This document shows positions 37,788 to 46,015 of a stretch of 64,000 nt of DNA, one piece after another; the first letter of the stretch is position 1; every line of letters starts with the position of its first letter. The translations under genes were made by a program, and so were the position numbers. Source of the DNA: Actinacidiphila yeochonensis CN732 (lineage in GTDB: Bacteria > Actinomycetota > Actinomycetes > Streptomycetales > Streptomycetaceae). The stretch is taken from contig NZ_JQNR01000005.1 in NCBI RefSeq assembly GCF_000745345.1, forward strand, positions 1,798,001-1,862,000, given 5' to 3'. The notes below the pieces were generated by a model. That model made no database searches. It was given only the letters and a program-made list of their open reading frames with translations, and was not told where the DNA came from.

Positions 37788-37862
37788 CGGGGAACTCGTG
37801 CGGGAACCCCGCCGGGGAACTCGTGCGGGAACCCCTCCGGGGGCCCGTGCGGGAACCCCTCC
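37788..37862. repeat. 25-bp tandem repeat, three copies, between the two kinase genes
   Basis: Units begin at 37788, 37813 and 37838. The first two differ at one base near the end, while the third is diverged at its start (CGGGGGCCCGTGCGGG). The core is GTGCGGGAACCCC. It lies between the stop of kinase 2 and the promoter of kinase 1. Confidence 0.65.
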
Positions 37863-37880
37863 GGGGCAGGTCGACAGGTT

Positions 37881-39221
37881 CTAACGGGGGCCCGACGGGC
37901 TCAAGGAGCGGTCGCGCCAGGGGAGTTCCGCCGTCACCACGGTCGGCCCGCCCTCGGGCGAGGAGACCACGAACAGGCCGTCCACCGACCGCAGCCGCTC
38001 CGCCAGTCCGGCCAGCCCGGAGCCGCCGGACACGTCGGCGCCGCCCTTCCCGTCGTCCCGGACCTGGAGCATCAGCCGGTCGCCGCCGCGCCACACCTCC
38101 ACCGAGGCGCCGCGCGCCCGGCTGTGCTTGCTGACGTTCTGCAGCAGCTCGGAGACGGTGAAGTACGCGATCCCCTCGATGGCCTCGGCCGGCCGGGCGG
38201 CCAGGTCCACGTTGACGGCGACCGGGACGGTGCACCGCGAGGCCACCGAGGACAGGGCGGCGTCCAGGCCGCGGTCGGTGAGGATCGCCGGGTGGATGCC
38301 GCGGGCGAGGTCGCGCAGCTCCTGGAGGGCGATCTTCACCTCGCCGTGCGCCTCGCCGACCATCTTCGCCGCCGCCTCCGGGTCCTCCAGCAGCTTCTCC
38401 CGGGCCAGGCCGAGGTCCATGGCCAGGGCCACCAGCCGGGCCTGGGCGCCGTCGTGCAGGTCCCGTTCGATGCGGCGCAGATCGGCGGCGGCCGTGTCGA
38501 CGACCACGCCGCGGTCCGACTCCAGCTCCGCGATCCGCCGCTCCAGCCCGTCGGACGGCGACAGCAGCCCGCGCACCAGGGACCGGTCCAACGCCGCCAT
38601 GGCGCGGGCCAGGAACGGCAGCACCGGCCAGAGCAGGAAGAGCGCGACCAGCGTGACAGTGAAGGTGAGGATGCCCCACGGCAGCCGGACGGCCAGGAAG
38701 AGCGAGCTGCGCCAGGCCACCGGGTCCTTGAGCGTCGTCCACAGCCAGGGCAGGAAACCGCCCAGCGTCTTCGCCCGCAGCGGGCGCGGCTCCTCCACCC
38801 GCACCCCGAGGAAGCGCCGGGCCCGCGCCCGCTCGATCCGGCCCAGGCCGCGGCTGCCCATCAGGCCCACCGCCAGCAGCGGCAGCCCGACCACGGTGAC
38901 GGAGAGACCGGCGCCAAGCGCCAGCGTGGTCACCACGTACACGAACCCGACCACCGCCATGGGGAGGTTCACCAGCAGGTGCGCGACCTCCTTCCACGTC
39001 GCGCGGTCGTAGGCGAAGCGGGGCGCGGGCAGCGGTGCCTGCGGCGGCTCGCCGTCCGCGGCGGGGTGGGCGCCGGCGGGCTGCCCGGGACGGGAGCCGG
39101 TGCCGGGTTCGGTGCCCTTTCCGGTGCCGGGGTGTGCCGCGGGACCCGGACCGGCGGGTTGCCCGGGGCGCGGACCGTGGTGCTGCCCGGCGGAACCGGG
39201 GCGCGGGGGCGTGGAGTCCAT
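37881..39221 (-). CDS. Sensor histidine kinase (HisKA_3 type), copy 2
   Basis: This 446-residue paralogue of the neighbouring kinase has a hydrophilic Gly/Pro-rich N-terminus (residues 1-68), four hydrophobic segments (about 80-125 and 170-210), phospho-acceptor His256 in RRIERDLHDGAQARLV, and an ATP-binding domain ending in ELPWRDRSL. It is close to kinase 1 from ELESDRGVVVDTAAADL onward. The sensor parts differ more than the catalytic parts, so the two may respond to different signals while using one regulator. Its upstream palindrome is cut by the IS110 element. Confidence 0.92.
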   Translation of the reverse strand: MDSTPPRPGSAGQHHGPRPGQPAGPGPAAHPGTGKGTEPGTGSRPGQPAGAHPAADGEPPQAPLPAPRFAYDRATWKEVAHLLVNLPMAVVGFVYVVTTLALGAGLSVTVVGLPLLAVGLMGSRGLGRIERARARRFLGVRVEEPRPLRAKTLGGFLPWLWTTLKDPVAWRSSLFLAVRLPWGILTFTVTLVALFLLWPVLPFLARAMAALDRSLVRGLLSPSDGLERRIAELESDRGVVVDTAAADLRRIERDLHDGAQARLVALAMDLGLAREKLLEDPEAAAKMVGEAHGEVKIALQELRDLARGIHPAILTDRGLDAALSSVASRCTVPVAVNVDLAARPAEAIEGIAYFTVSELLQNVSKHSRARGASVEVWRGGDRLMLQVRDDGKGGADVSGGSGLAGLAERLRSVDGLFVVSSPEGGPTVVTAELPWRDRSLSPSGPR

Positions 39222-39277
39222 GGCGCCCAGCCTGCCGTCCCGAGGGGGCGCGCGCCATGGGGTGCGCCGTCGTGGCC

Positions 39278-39295
39278 GGGGTGGGGTTATCCCCC
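39278..39295. promoter_or_regulatory. Left part of an operator-like palindrome split by IS110
   Basis: GGGGTGGGG-TTAT-CCCC is followed by the left end of the IS110 element. The bases just after the element's right end (40793 on) read ACCCC, which would complete the palindrome seen intact at 37758-37779. The element thus seems to have inserted inside this site. Confidence 0.5.
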
Positions 39296-39303
39296 GTTAT
39301 GTT

Positions 39304-39545
39304 TTTCGTGGTCCTGCAAGAGGGCCGCTGGCCTCCGGGCCCGGTATGACTTTTGCCCCCTGTCGATCGGATGACCTGGGGGGTGGTGTCACCGGGCCCG
39401 AGGGGTGCCGTCGGAGACGCTGATGAGAGGTCCGGCCGCCGCCCGGCCCGGCGCAATGCCCGGCCATCCGCGGGCGGCAGGTCTGCATAACGTGGATGCG
39501 CGAGAACGGCCCCGATGCCCAGGCCAGCAGGCAACGAGCATGTGG
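39304..39545 (+). ncRNA. Candidate bridge RNA region of the IS110 element
   Basis: IS110 elements carry a structured non-coding RNA in the left end that pairs with target and donor DNA and guides the recombinase. This segment is non-coding and rich in hairpins. One has an 8-bp stem, GCCGCCCG at 39438-39445 with CGGGCGGC at 39471-39478. Short matches to the target flanks (GGGGTGG-like at about 39380, GGGGT at about 39400) could be guides, but this is speculative. The limits are approximate. Confidence 0.35.
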
Positions 39546-39552
39546 GGGCACG

Positions 39553-40761
39553 GTGATCGACACAAGCGGTGTGGGCGTCTTCCTCGGACTGGACGTCGGC
39601 AAGAGCACCCACCACGGGCACGGCCTGACGCCGACCGGCAAGACGGTCTTCGACAAGCAGCTGCCCAACAGCGAACCGAAGCTGCGGGCGGTCTTCGGCA
39701 AGCTCGCGGCGAAGTTCGGCACCGTGCTGGTGGTCGTGGACCAGCCCGCCTCGATCGGCGCCCTGCCACTGGCCGTGGCCCGCGACGCGGGCTGCCGGGT
39801 CGCCTACCTGCCGGGCCTTGCCATGCGCCGGATCGCCGACCTCTACCCGGGCGAGGCCAAGACCGACGCCAAAGACGCCGCAGTGATCGCAGACGCCGCC
39901 CGCACCATGCCCCACACCCTGCGCTCGCTGGAACTCACCGACGAGATCACCGCCGAACTCACCGTCCTCATCGGCTTCGACCAGGACCTCGCAGCAGAGG
40001 CCACCCGCACCTCCAACCGGATACGCGGCCTGCTCACCCAGTTCCACCCCAGCCTCGAACGCGTCCTGGGCCCGCGTCTGGACCACCAGGCCGTCACCTG
40101 GCTCCTGGAACGCCACGGATCCCCGACCGCCCTACGCACAGCCGGCCGCCGCAAGCTCGTCGAACTGATCCGCCCCAAGGCCCCCCGCATGGCCACCCGA
40201 CTCATCGACGACATCTTCGACGCCCTCGACGAACAGACCGTCACCGTCCCCGGCACCGGCACCCTTGACATCGTCGTCCCGTCCCTGGCCCGCTCCCTCG
40301 CGGCCGTCCACGAGCAACGCCGAGCCCTGGAAGCCCAGATCAGCGAACTCCTGGAGGCCCACCCTCTTTCCCAGGTCCTGACGTCACTGCCCGGCGTCGG
40401 CGTCAGGACCGCCGCAGTCCTCCTGGTCACCGTCGGCGACGGCAGATCCTTCCCGAGCGCCGCCCACCTCGCCTCCTACGCCGGCCTGGCACCAGCGACC
40501 AGATCCTCCGGAACCTCGATCCACGGCGAGCACGCCCCCAGAAGCGGGAACCGCCAGCTCAAACGCGCGATGTTCCTCTCCGCCTTCGCCGCCCTCCACG
40601 ACCCCGCCTCCCGCACCTACTACGACAAATGCCGGACCCGCGGCAAAACCCACACCCAAGCCCTCCTCCGACTCGCCCGCCACCGCATCAGCGTCCTGTT
40701 CGCCATGCTCCGCGACGGAACCTTCTACGACCCACCCCAATCCGATGCAGCCACCGCATGA
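39553..40761 (+). CDS. IS110-family transposase
   Basis: This 402-residue recombinase has an N-terminal RuvC-like DEDD domain: Asp in VFLGLDVGKS, VVVDQPAS, and AKTDAKDAAVIAD. A coiled-coil middle follows, then the C-terminal Tnp domain LPGVGVRTAAVLLVTVGDG with the region SYAGLAPATRSSGTS containing the nucleophilic Ser. GTG 39553 is chosen so that the catalytic domain starts near the N-terminus; an upstream start at 39496 is possible. It looks intact, so the element may still be active. Confidence 0.93.
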   Translation: MIDTSGVGVFLGLDVGKSTHHGHGLTPTGKTVFDKQLPNSEPKLRAVFGKLAAKFGTVLVVVDQPASIGALPLAVARDAGCRVAYLPGLAMRRIADLYPGEAKTDAKDAAVIADAARTMPHTLRSLELTDEITAELTVLIGFDQDLAAEATRTSNRIRGLLTQFHPSLERVLGPRLDHQAVTWLLERHGSPTALRTAGRRKLVELIRPKAPRMATRLIDDIFDALDEQTVTVPGTGTLDIVVPSLARSLAAVHEQRRALEAQISELLEAHPLSQVLTSLPGVGVRTAAVLLVTVGDGRSFPSAAHLASYAGLAPATRSSGTSIHGEHAPRSGNRQLKRAMFLSAFAALHDPASRTYYDKCRTRGKTHTQALLRLARHRISVLFAMLRDGTFYDPPQSDAATA

Positions 40762-40793
40762 CCACCCCAAACTTGACGAAAGACATAGAGGCA

Positions 40794-41164
40794 CCCCGCC
40801 GGAACCCGGCCGGAACCCGGCCAGACCTGGGCAGACCTGGGCAGGGCTCGGCCGGAACCGGGCCGGAACGCGACCGGAGCCTGGGCAGAGCCCGGCCGGA
40901 ACCCGGCCGGCAACCGGCCAGACCCGGCCAGACCCGGTCAGACCTCGGGTGGCAGTCGGCGGTCGGAGCCGGAGCGGCAGGTCGGCGGGGGTCAGGGCGC
41001 GCGTCGCGCGGGCGGGGGAGGACAACCCCGGACGGCTGGCGGGGGCGATCCGGGCAGGGCCTAGACTCCCTCCGTATAAATCGTCTAAAGATCTGCCCGG
41101 GTCACTGGACAGGGCGGGTCATCGAGGACCACGAGGGACGAAGCGGAATGGAGGGCTGACGGAC
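40794..41164. other. Repeat-rich region and nuoA2 promoter region
   Basis: No gene seen. From 40799 to about 40960 there are many imperfect GCCGGAACCCGG and CAGACCTGGG/CAGACCCGG repeats. The right part holds the nuoA2 promoter: TATAAAT (41075-41081) and TAGACT (41062-41067) are possible -10 boxes. They are flanked by an inverted repeat, CCGGGCAG (41050-41057) and CTGCCCGG (41093-41100). Confidence 0.5.
41050..41100 (+). promoter_or_regulatory. nuoA2 promoter region inside an 8-bp inverted repeat
   Basis: CCGGGCAG and CTGCCCGG, 35 bases apart, enclose two possible -10 boxes and the most A/T-rich patch for hundreds of bases. The nuoA2 GTG is 65 bases downstream. The arrangement could be an operator around the promoter of the second nuo operon. 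It does not match the Rex consensus, so control probably differs from the first operon. Confidence 0.4.
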
Positions 41165-41593
41165 GTGGACTCCAGCCACGGCAACTCCTCTGCCGCCACC
41201 CAGGGCTTGTCGCAGGACACGCTGCACGGCTACTTCCACGGCTATGCCGTGGTGGGGCTGGTCGCGGTCCTCGGCATGCTCTTCGTGGCCGTCGCCTTCG
41301 CCTCCAACCGGCTGCTGCGGCCGTCGGTGCCCACCCCGGAGAAGCTGCTCAGCTACGAGTGCGGCGTCGACCCGGTGGGCGAGGGCTGGGCGCACACCCA
41401 CATCCGCTACTACGTCTACGCGTACCTCTACGTGATCTTCGCCGTCGACGCGGTCTTCCTCTTCCCCTGGGCGACGGTCTTCTCCGCGGCCGGGTTCGGC
41501 GGGACCACGCTGGTGGAGATGTTCGTCTTCCTCGGCTTCCTGGCGGTCGGGCTGCTCTACGCGTGGAAGAAGGGCGTGCTGGAATGGACGTGA
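41165..41593 (+). CDS. nuoA2: NuoA-like subunit of the second (partial) complex I
   Basis: This 142-residue protein has three transmembrane segments, [15 protein letters not shown] and [14 protein letters not shown], clearly NuoA. It is diverged from the first NuoA (for example [11 protein letters not shown] versus [11 protein letters not shown]). GTG 41165 follows GGAGGG. The 3' end overlaps nuoB2 by 10 bases. First gene of a ten-gene operon. Confidence 0.93.
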   Translation: MDSSHGNSSAATQGLSQDTLHGYFHGYAVVGLVAVLGMLFVAVAFASNRLLRPSVPTPEKLLSYECGVDPVGEGWAHTHIRYYVYAYLYVIFAVDAVFLFPWATVFSAAGFGGTTLVEMFVFLGFLAVGLLYAWKKGVLEWT

Positions 41594-42297
41594 CCCACGG
41601 GGCACACGTGGCCGAAGGAGCCCAGGGCACGCAGGCGCTGCCCGAACCGCGGCGGCTCGGCCCGCTGGCGCGGCTGGCCCCCGAGCCGATGAAGGTGGTC
41701 CTGAACTGGGGCCGCCGCTACAGCCTGTGGGTGTTCAACTTCGGACTGGCCTGCTGCGCGATCGAGTTCATCGCCGCGTCCATGGCCCGCCACGACTTCA
41801 TCCGGCTCGGCGTGATCCCCTTCGCGCCCGGCCCGCGCCAGGCCGACCTGATGGTGGTCTCCGGCACCGTCACCGACAAGATGGCGCCCGCCGTCAAGCG
41901 GCTGTACGAGCAGATGCCCGAGCCGAAGTACGTGATCTCCTTCGGCGCCTGCTCCAACTGCGGCGGCCCCTACTGGGACTCCTACTCCGTCACCAAGGGC
42001 GTCGACCAGATCATCCCCGTCGACGTCTACGTGCCCGGCTGCCCGCCCCGGCCCGAGGCGCTGCTCCAGGGCATCCTCAAGCTCCAGGAGAAGATCGCGC
42101 AGGAGTCGCTGAGCGAGCGGTACGCCACCCGCGGCGACCGCCGCGCCCGTGCCGCGGCCCTCACCAGCGGCCTGGTCACCCCGCCGCCCGCGCCGTCCGC
42201 GTCTTCCGGGCCGTCCGCGTCTTCCGGGCCCGCCGGGTCCGCCGGGCCTGCCGACTCCGAGGGGTCCGGGCCGGACGCGGGGGAGGACGCGCGGTGA
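41584..42297 (+). CDS. nuoB2: NuoB-like subunit of the second complex I
   Basis: This 237-residue protein keeps all N2 cluster ligands: the Cys pair in FGLACCAIE, Cys in [10 protein letters not shown] (with an extra nearby Cys) and Cys in VPGCPPRPE. It should therefore still bind the terminal cluster. ATG 41584 overlaps nuoA2. The last 60 residues are Ala/Ser/Pro/Gly-rich with repeated SASSGP. Its stop overlaps the nuoC2 GTG. Confidence 0.94.
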   Translation: MDVTHGAHVAEGAQGTQALPEPRRLGPLARLAPEPMKVVLNWGRRYSLWVFNFGLACCAIEFIAASMARHDFIRLGVIPFAPGPRQADLMVVSGTVTDKMAPAVKRLYEQMPEPKYVISFGACSNCGGPYWDSYSVTKGVDQIIPVDVYVPGCPPRPEALLQGILKLQEKIAQESLSERYATRGDRRARAAALTSGLVTPPPAPSASSGPSASSGPAGSAGPADSEGSGPDAGEDAR

Positions 42298-43451
42298 CCG
42301 GGTTCGACCAGCTGCCCGAAGGCGCCGCCGAGGTCTTCGGCGAGGGCGCGACGGCGGAGGAGGCGTACGGGCTGCTCACGGTGGACGTGCCGCCCGCTGC
42401 CTGGGTACAGGCGCTCACCACCGCCCGCACCACCCTGGGCTGCACCTTCTTCGACTGGCTGAGCGCCGTGGACGAGCCCGGCACCGGCTTCCAGGTGTGC
42501 GCGCACGTGGTCCGCCTGGAGGGCGGCCCGCACGGGCTGCTGCTGCGCACCACCGTGCCGTACGAGGCGGCCGAACTGCCCACCGCCACCGGTGTCTACG
42601 CCGGCGCCGCCTGGCACGAGCGGGAGACGCACGAGATGTTCGGCGTCGGCTTCGCCGGACACCCCGGCCTCGACCCGCTGCTGCTCCCCGAGGAGTTCGA
42701 GGGCCACCCGCTGCGCAAGGACTTCGTGCTGGCCGCCCGCGTGGCCAAGGCGTGGCCGGGCGCGAAGGAGCCGGGGGAGTCGCACGACGGCGGCCCCAAG
42801 CGGCGCCAGATGATGCCGCCCGGCGTGCCCGACCCGAACGAGTGGGGCCCGCTCAAGGGCCAGCTGCCCCCGGCCCCCGCCCGGCCGGCCCGCGCCGGCC
42901 GCGCCGCCGCGGGCGAGCGCCCGGCGCGGCGTACCCGGAGCGTCAGCGAGGGGTCGGCGAGCCAGGCGGCGGCCGAGCCCGCCCCCGAGGCACCCGGCGC
43001 GCCTGCCGGTCCCGCCACCCCCGCCGGTCCCGCCACCCCCGGCCGGCCGGCCGCGGAAGGCCGCGCCGACGGCACCGGGCGGCCCGCACGGCGCACCCCG
43101 GACGCGCCCTGGGAGCAGCCCCGTCCGCCGCGCGAGCCGCAGAAGCCCGAGGCCGCACCCGCGCCGGAGGCCGAGCCCGCCGCGCCCGAGCCCGCGAGGC
43201 CCGAGGCCGAGGCGCCCAAGGCCGAGCCCGAGGCGCCCAAGGCTGAGCCCGAGAGGCCCGAGGACGAGCCCAAGGCCGAGCCCGAGAGGCCCGAGCCCGC
43301 CGCCGGGAAACCCGTCGAACCGGTCGAGCCTGTCGAACCGGTCGAGCCCGCCGAACCCGTCCACCCCCCGGAGGAGTCGGCGGGCGGGCCGGCGGACCAG
43401 CGCGAGGAACCGAGCGGGAACGAGACGGAAGAAGGAGGCGGCACCCCGTGA
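42294..43451 (+). CDS. nuoC2: NuoC-like subunit with a long Pro/Glu/Ala/Lys repeat tail
   Basis: This 385-residue protein has a NuoC domain in residues 1-185 with [18 protein letters not shown] and [11 protein letters not shown]. After it come about 200 residues of low-complexity Pro/Ala/Glu/Lys with repeats of EAPKAEPE and [10 protein letters not shown], probably an extended rod. No NuoD follows; NuoC normally binds NuoD. GTG 42294 is in the overlap with nuoB2. Confidence 0.92.
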   Translation: MTGFDQLPEGAAEVFGEGATAEEAYGLLTVDVPPAAWVQALTTARTTLGCTFFDWLSAVDEPGTGFQVCAHVVRLEGGPHGLLLRTTVPYEAAELPTATGVYAGAAWHERETHEMFGVGFAGHPGLDPLLLPEEFEGHPLRKDFVLAARVAKAWPGAKEPGESHDGGPKRRQMMPPGVPDPNEWGPLKGQLPPAPARPARAGRAAAGERPARRTRSVSEGSASQAAAEPAPEAPGAPAGPATPAGPATPGRPAAEGRADGTGRPARRTPDAPWEQPRPPREPQKPEAAPAPEAEPAAPEPARPEAEAPKAEPEAPKAEPERPEDEPKAEPERPEPAAGKPVEPVEPVEPVEPAEPVHPPEESAGGPADQREEPSGNETEEGGGTP

Positions 43452-44410
43452 ACGACACGCTCGACGTCGTCCTGCGGTTGGTCGCCGTCCTGGTCGCCTT
43501 CCTCGTGCTGCCCCTGGCGGTCGGCCAGGCCGAACACAAGGTGATGGCGCACATGCAGGGCCGGCTCGGCCCGATGTACGCGGGCGGCTTCCACGGCTGG
43601 GCGCAGCTCGTCGCCGACGGCGTCAAGTTCGCCCAGAAGGAGGACGTGGTCCCGGCCGACGCCGACCGTCCCGTCTTCCAGCTCGCCCCCGCGGTCGCGC
43701 TGCTGCCGTACCTGCTGGTGCTCATCGCCATCCCGGTCGGCCCGCACGGCTTCGTCGGCCAGGCGCTGGACGCCGGGCTGTTCTTCGTGCTCGCCGTGAT
43801 GGGCGTCGGCGTCCTCGGCTCGCTGATGGCCGGCTGGGCGTCGGCGAACAAGTTCTCCCTGCTGGGCGCGCTGCGCTCGGCGGCCCAGCTGATGGCGTAC
43901 GAGCTGCCGATGCTGCTCGCGGCGGCCTCCGTGGCGATGGCCGCGGGCACCCTGTCGCTGCCCGGCATCGTGGACTCGTACCACTGGTGGTGGACGCCGT
44001 GGCAGCTGATGGGCGGCGTGGTGTTCTTCACCGCCGGCCTCGCCGAGCTCCAGCGGCCGCCGTTCGACATGCCCGTCGCCGACTCGGAGATCATCTTCGG
44101 CGCCTACACCGAGTACACCGGCCTGCGCTTCGCGCTGTTCCTGCTCGCCGAGTACGCCGGCATCGTCGTGCTGTGCGGCCTGACCACCGTGCTCTTCCTC
44201 GGCGGCTGGCACGGCCCGTGGTCGGGCTCGGTGGGCTGGCTGTGGACGCTGCTGAAGGCGGCGGTGCTGGCGTTCGTCGTGATCTGGCTGCGGGTGAGCT
44301 ACCCGCGGCTGCGCGAGGACCAGCTGATGAAGTTCGCGTGGACGGTGCTGATCCCGGTCGCGCTCGTGCAGATCGCCCTGACCGGCGTCGTGAAGGTGGT
44401 GACCTCCTGA
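43448..44410 (+). CDS. nuoH2: NuoH-like subunit of the second complex I
   Basis: This 320-residue protein has about eight transmembrane segments, with [33 protein letters not shown] and the loop [20 protein letters not shown] characteristic of NuoH. It lacks the long tail of the first NuoH. GTG 43448 follows AGAAGGAGG. It shares one base with nuoI2 (TGATG). Confidence 0.94.
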   Translation: MNDTLDVVLRLVAVLVAFLVLPLAVGQAEHKVMAHMQGRLGPMYAGGFHGWAQLVADGVKFAQKEDVVPADADRPVFQLAPAVALLPYLLVLIAIPVGPHGFVGQALDAGLFFVLAVMGVGVLGSLMAGWASANKFSLLGALRSAAQLMAYELPMLLAAASVAMAAGTLSLPGIVDSYHWWWTPWQLMGGVVFFTAGLAELQRPPFDMPVADSEIIFGAYTEYTGLRFALFLLAEYAGIVVLCGLTTVLFLGGWHGPWSGSVGWLWTLLKAAVLAFVVIWLRVSYPRLREDQLMKFAWTVLIPVALVQIALTGVVKVVTS

Positions 44411-45000
44411 TGAGCGCGTCGCGCTCCTCGATCCCGGGTTCCGGTCTGGCCAAGGGCCTGGCCGTCACCCTGCGGACGATGACCCGCAAGAGCGTCACCG
44501 GCCGCTACCCCGACACGCAGCCCGCGCTGCCGCCGCGCACCCGCGGCGTGATCGCGCTGTTCGAGGAGAACTGCACGGTCTGCATGCTGTGCGCCCGCGA
44601 GTGCCCGGACTGGTGCATCTACATCGACTCCCACAAGGAGACGGTGCCCGCGGCCGCGCCCGGCGGCCGGGAGCGCAGCCGCAACGTGCTCGACCGCTTC
44701 GCCATCGACTTCGCGCTGTGCATGTACTGCGGGATCTGCATCGAGGTGTGCCCCTTCGACGCGCTGTTCTGGTCGCCGGAGTTCGAGTACGCCGAGACCG
44801 ACATCCGCGACCTCACCCATGAGCGGGACACGCTGCGGGACTGGATGTGGACGGTGCCCGCGCCGCCCGCCCTGGACCCCGCGGCCGAGGAGCCCAAGGA
44901 GGTCGCCGCCGCCCGCAAGGCAGCGCAGAAGGCCGCCCCGCCCGCGCCCCCGGCCGACCCGCCCGCGCCGTCCGGTCCGGCCGAGGAGGGCCCGCAGTGA
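44410..45000 (+). CDS. nuoI2: NuoI-like ferredoxin subunit of the second complex I
   Basis: This 196-residue protein has two complete [4Fe-4S] motifs, [15 protein letters not shown] and [12 protein letters not shown]. With no NuoE, F or G encoded here, these clusters would be the electron entry point, for example from reduced ferredoxin. The last 40 residues are Ala/Pro-rich. ATG 44410 lies in the TGATG junction with nuoH2. The stop overlaps the nuoJ2 GTG. Confidence 0.94.
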   Translation: MSASRSSIPGSGLAKGLAVTLRTMTRKSVTGRYPDTQPALPPRTRGVIALFEENCTVCMLCARECPDWCIYIDSHKETVPAAAPGGRERSRNVLDRFAIDFALCMYCGICIEVCPFDALFWSPEFEYAETDIRDLTHERDTLRDWMWTVPAPPALDPAAEEPKEVAAARKAAQKAAPPAPPADPPAPSGPAEEGPQ

Positions 45001-45596
45001 TCCACGCGACCATCGCGCACCGCGGCTTCATGTCGCCCACCGGCGTCGAGATCACCTTCCTGCTGGTCGGCCTGGCCACCCTGGGGGCCGCGGTCATCAC
45101 CGTCACCACCCGGCAGCTGGTGCGCGCCGCCCTCTGGCTGGTCGTCGCGCTCGGCGGCATCGCCGTGGAGTACCTGCTGCTCACCGCCGAGTTCATCGCG
45201 TGGGTGCAGGTGCTGATCTACGTCGGCTCCGTGGTGGTGCTGCTGCTCTTCGGCCTGATGCTCACCAAGGCGCCGGTCGGCCACTCCCCGGACGCCGACT
45301 CCGAGAACCGCCCGGTGGCGCTGGCCGTGGCCGCGGTCGCGGCGGGCACCCTCGTGTGGGTGGTCGTCGACGCCTTCCGCAGCACCTGGATGAACCTGCA
45401 CGGCCCCGGCGGCACCACGACGAAGGTCACCGGCGCCGCGCTCTTCCGCTTCTGGGTGCTGCCGTTCGAGGCGCTGTCGGTGCTGCTGCTGGCCGCGCTG
45501 GTCGGCGCGATCGTGCTCTCCCGCCGCCGCGCCGCCGAGACGGCCGGTCCGGGCGCCCCCGGCTCCGCCGCCGTCACCCGAGGCAGGGACGACTGA
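44997..45596 (+). CDS. nuoJ2: NuoJ-like subunit of the second complex I
   Basis: This 199-residue membrane protein has five hydrophobic segments and the hinge-region sequence [20 protein letters not shown]. It has no long Asn/Gly tail, unlike the first NuoJ. GTG 44997 sits in a GTGA overlap. Its stop meets nuoK2 as TGATG. Confidence 0.93.
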   Translation: MIHATIAHRGFMSPTGVEITFLLVGLATLGAAVITVTTRQLVRAALWLVVALGGIAVEYLLLTAEFIAWVQVLIYVGSVVVLLLFGLMLTKAPVGHSPDADSENRPVALAVAAVAAGTLVWVVVDAFRSTWMNLHGPGGTTTKVTGAALFRFWVLPFEALSVLLLAALVGAIVLSRRRAAETAGPGAPGSAAVTRGRDD

Positions 45597-46015
45597 TGCA
45601 CCTCGTCTACCCGGCCGTCCTGGCCTCCCTGCTCTTCGCCGTCGGCGTGTACGGGGTGCTGGCCCGGCGCAACGCCATCCTCGTCCTGATGTCCGTCGAG
45701 CTGATGCTCAACGCCGTCAACCTCGACCTGGTGGCGTTCGACCGCTGGCTCTCCGACAGCCTGCACACCGGGCAGGCGCTGACGCTGTTCACCATCACCA
45801 TCGCCGCCGCCGAGATCGGCCTGGGCCTGGCGATCGTGCTGCTGGTCCACCGCAACCGGGGCACCGCCGACATCGACCGTGTCACCGGCCTCGCCGACCC
45901 CGGCCGCCCGCTGGCCGGCGGCGACCCGTACGGCGACGGGGACGGCACCGGCGGCACCACGGACGACCCCGCCGGCGACCCCGCGGACGACGAGAAGGCC
46001 GAGGCCACCGCGTGA
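45596..46015 (+). CDS. nuoK2: NuoK-like subunit with C-terminal extension
   Basis: This 139-residue protein has three helices with the acidic residue in [13 protein letters not shown] and a second in [13 protein letters not shown], so proton-path residues are kept. About 40 residues of Gly/Asp/Pro-rich tail are added to the usual 100. ATG 45596. The stop overlaps the nuoL2 GTG. Confidence 0.93.
   Translation: MHLVYPAVLASLLFAVGVYGVLARRNAILVLMSVELMLNAVNLDLVAFDRWLSDSLHTGQALTLFTITIAAAEIGLGLAIVLLVHRNRGTADIDRVTGLADPGRPLAGGDPYGDGDGTGGTTDDPAGDPADDEKAEATA

Larger units (their letters stand above)
39295..40793 (+). mobile_element. IS110-family insertion sequence
   Basis: The element has one transposase gene, a non-coding left part of about 250 bases and a short right part of about 30 bases, about 1.5 kb in total. 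There are no terminal inverted repeats and no target duplication, as is normal for IS110. The ends are placed from the split palindrome (left) and its completion (right), accurate to a few bases. The right end has TTGACG at 40773-40778 and the left end TATGTT at 39298-39303, which in the circular form would make a junction promoter. Confidence 0.75.
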
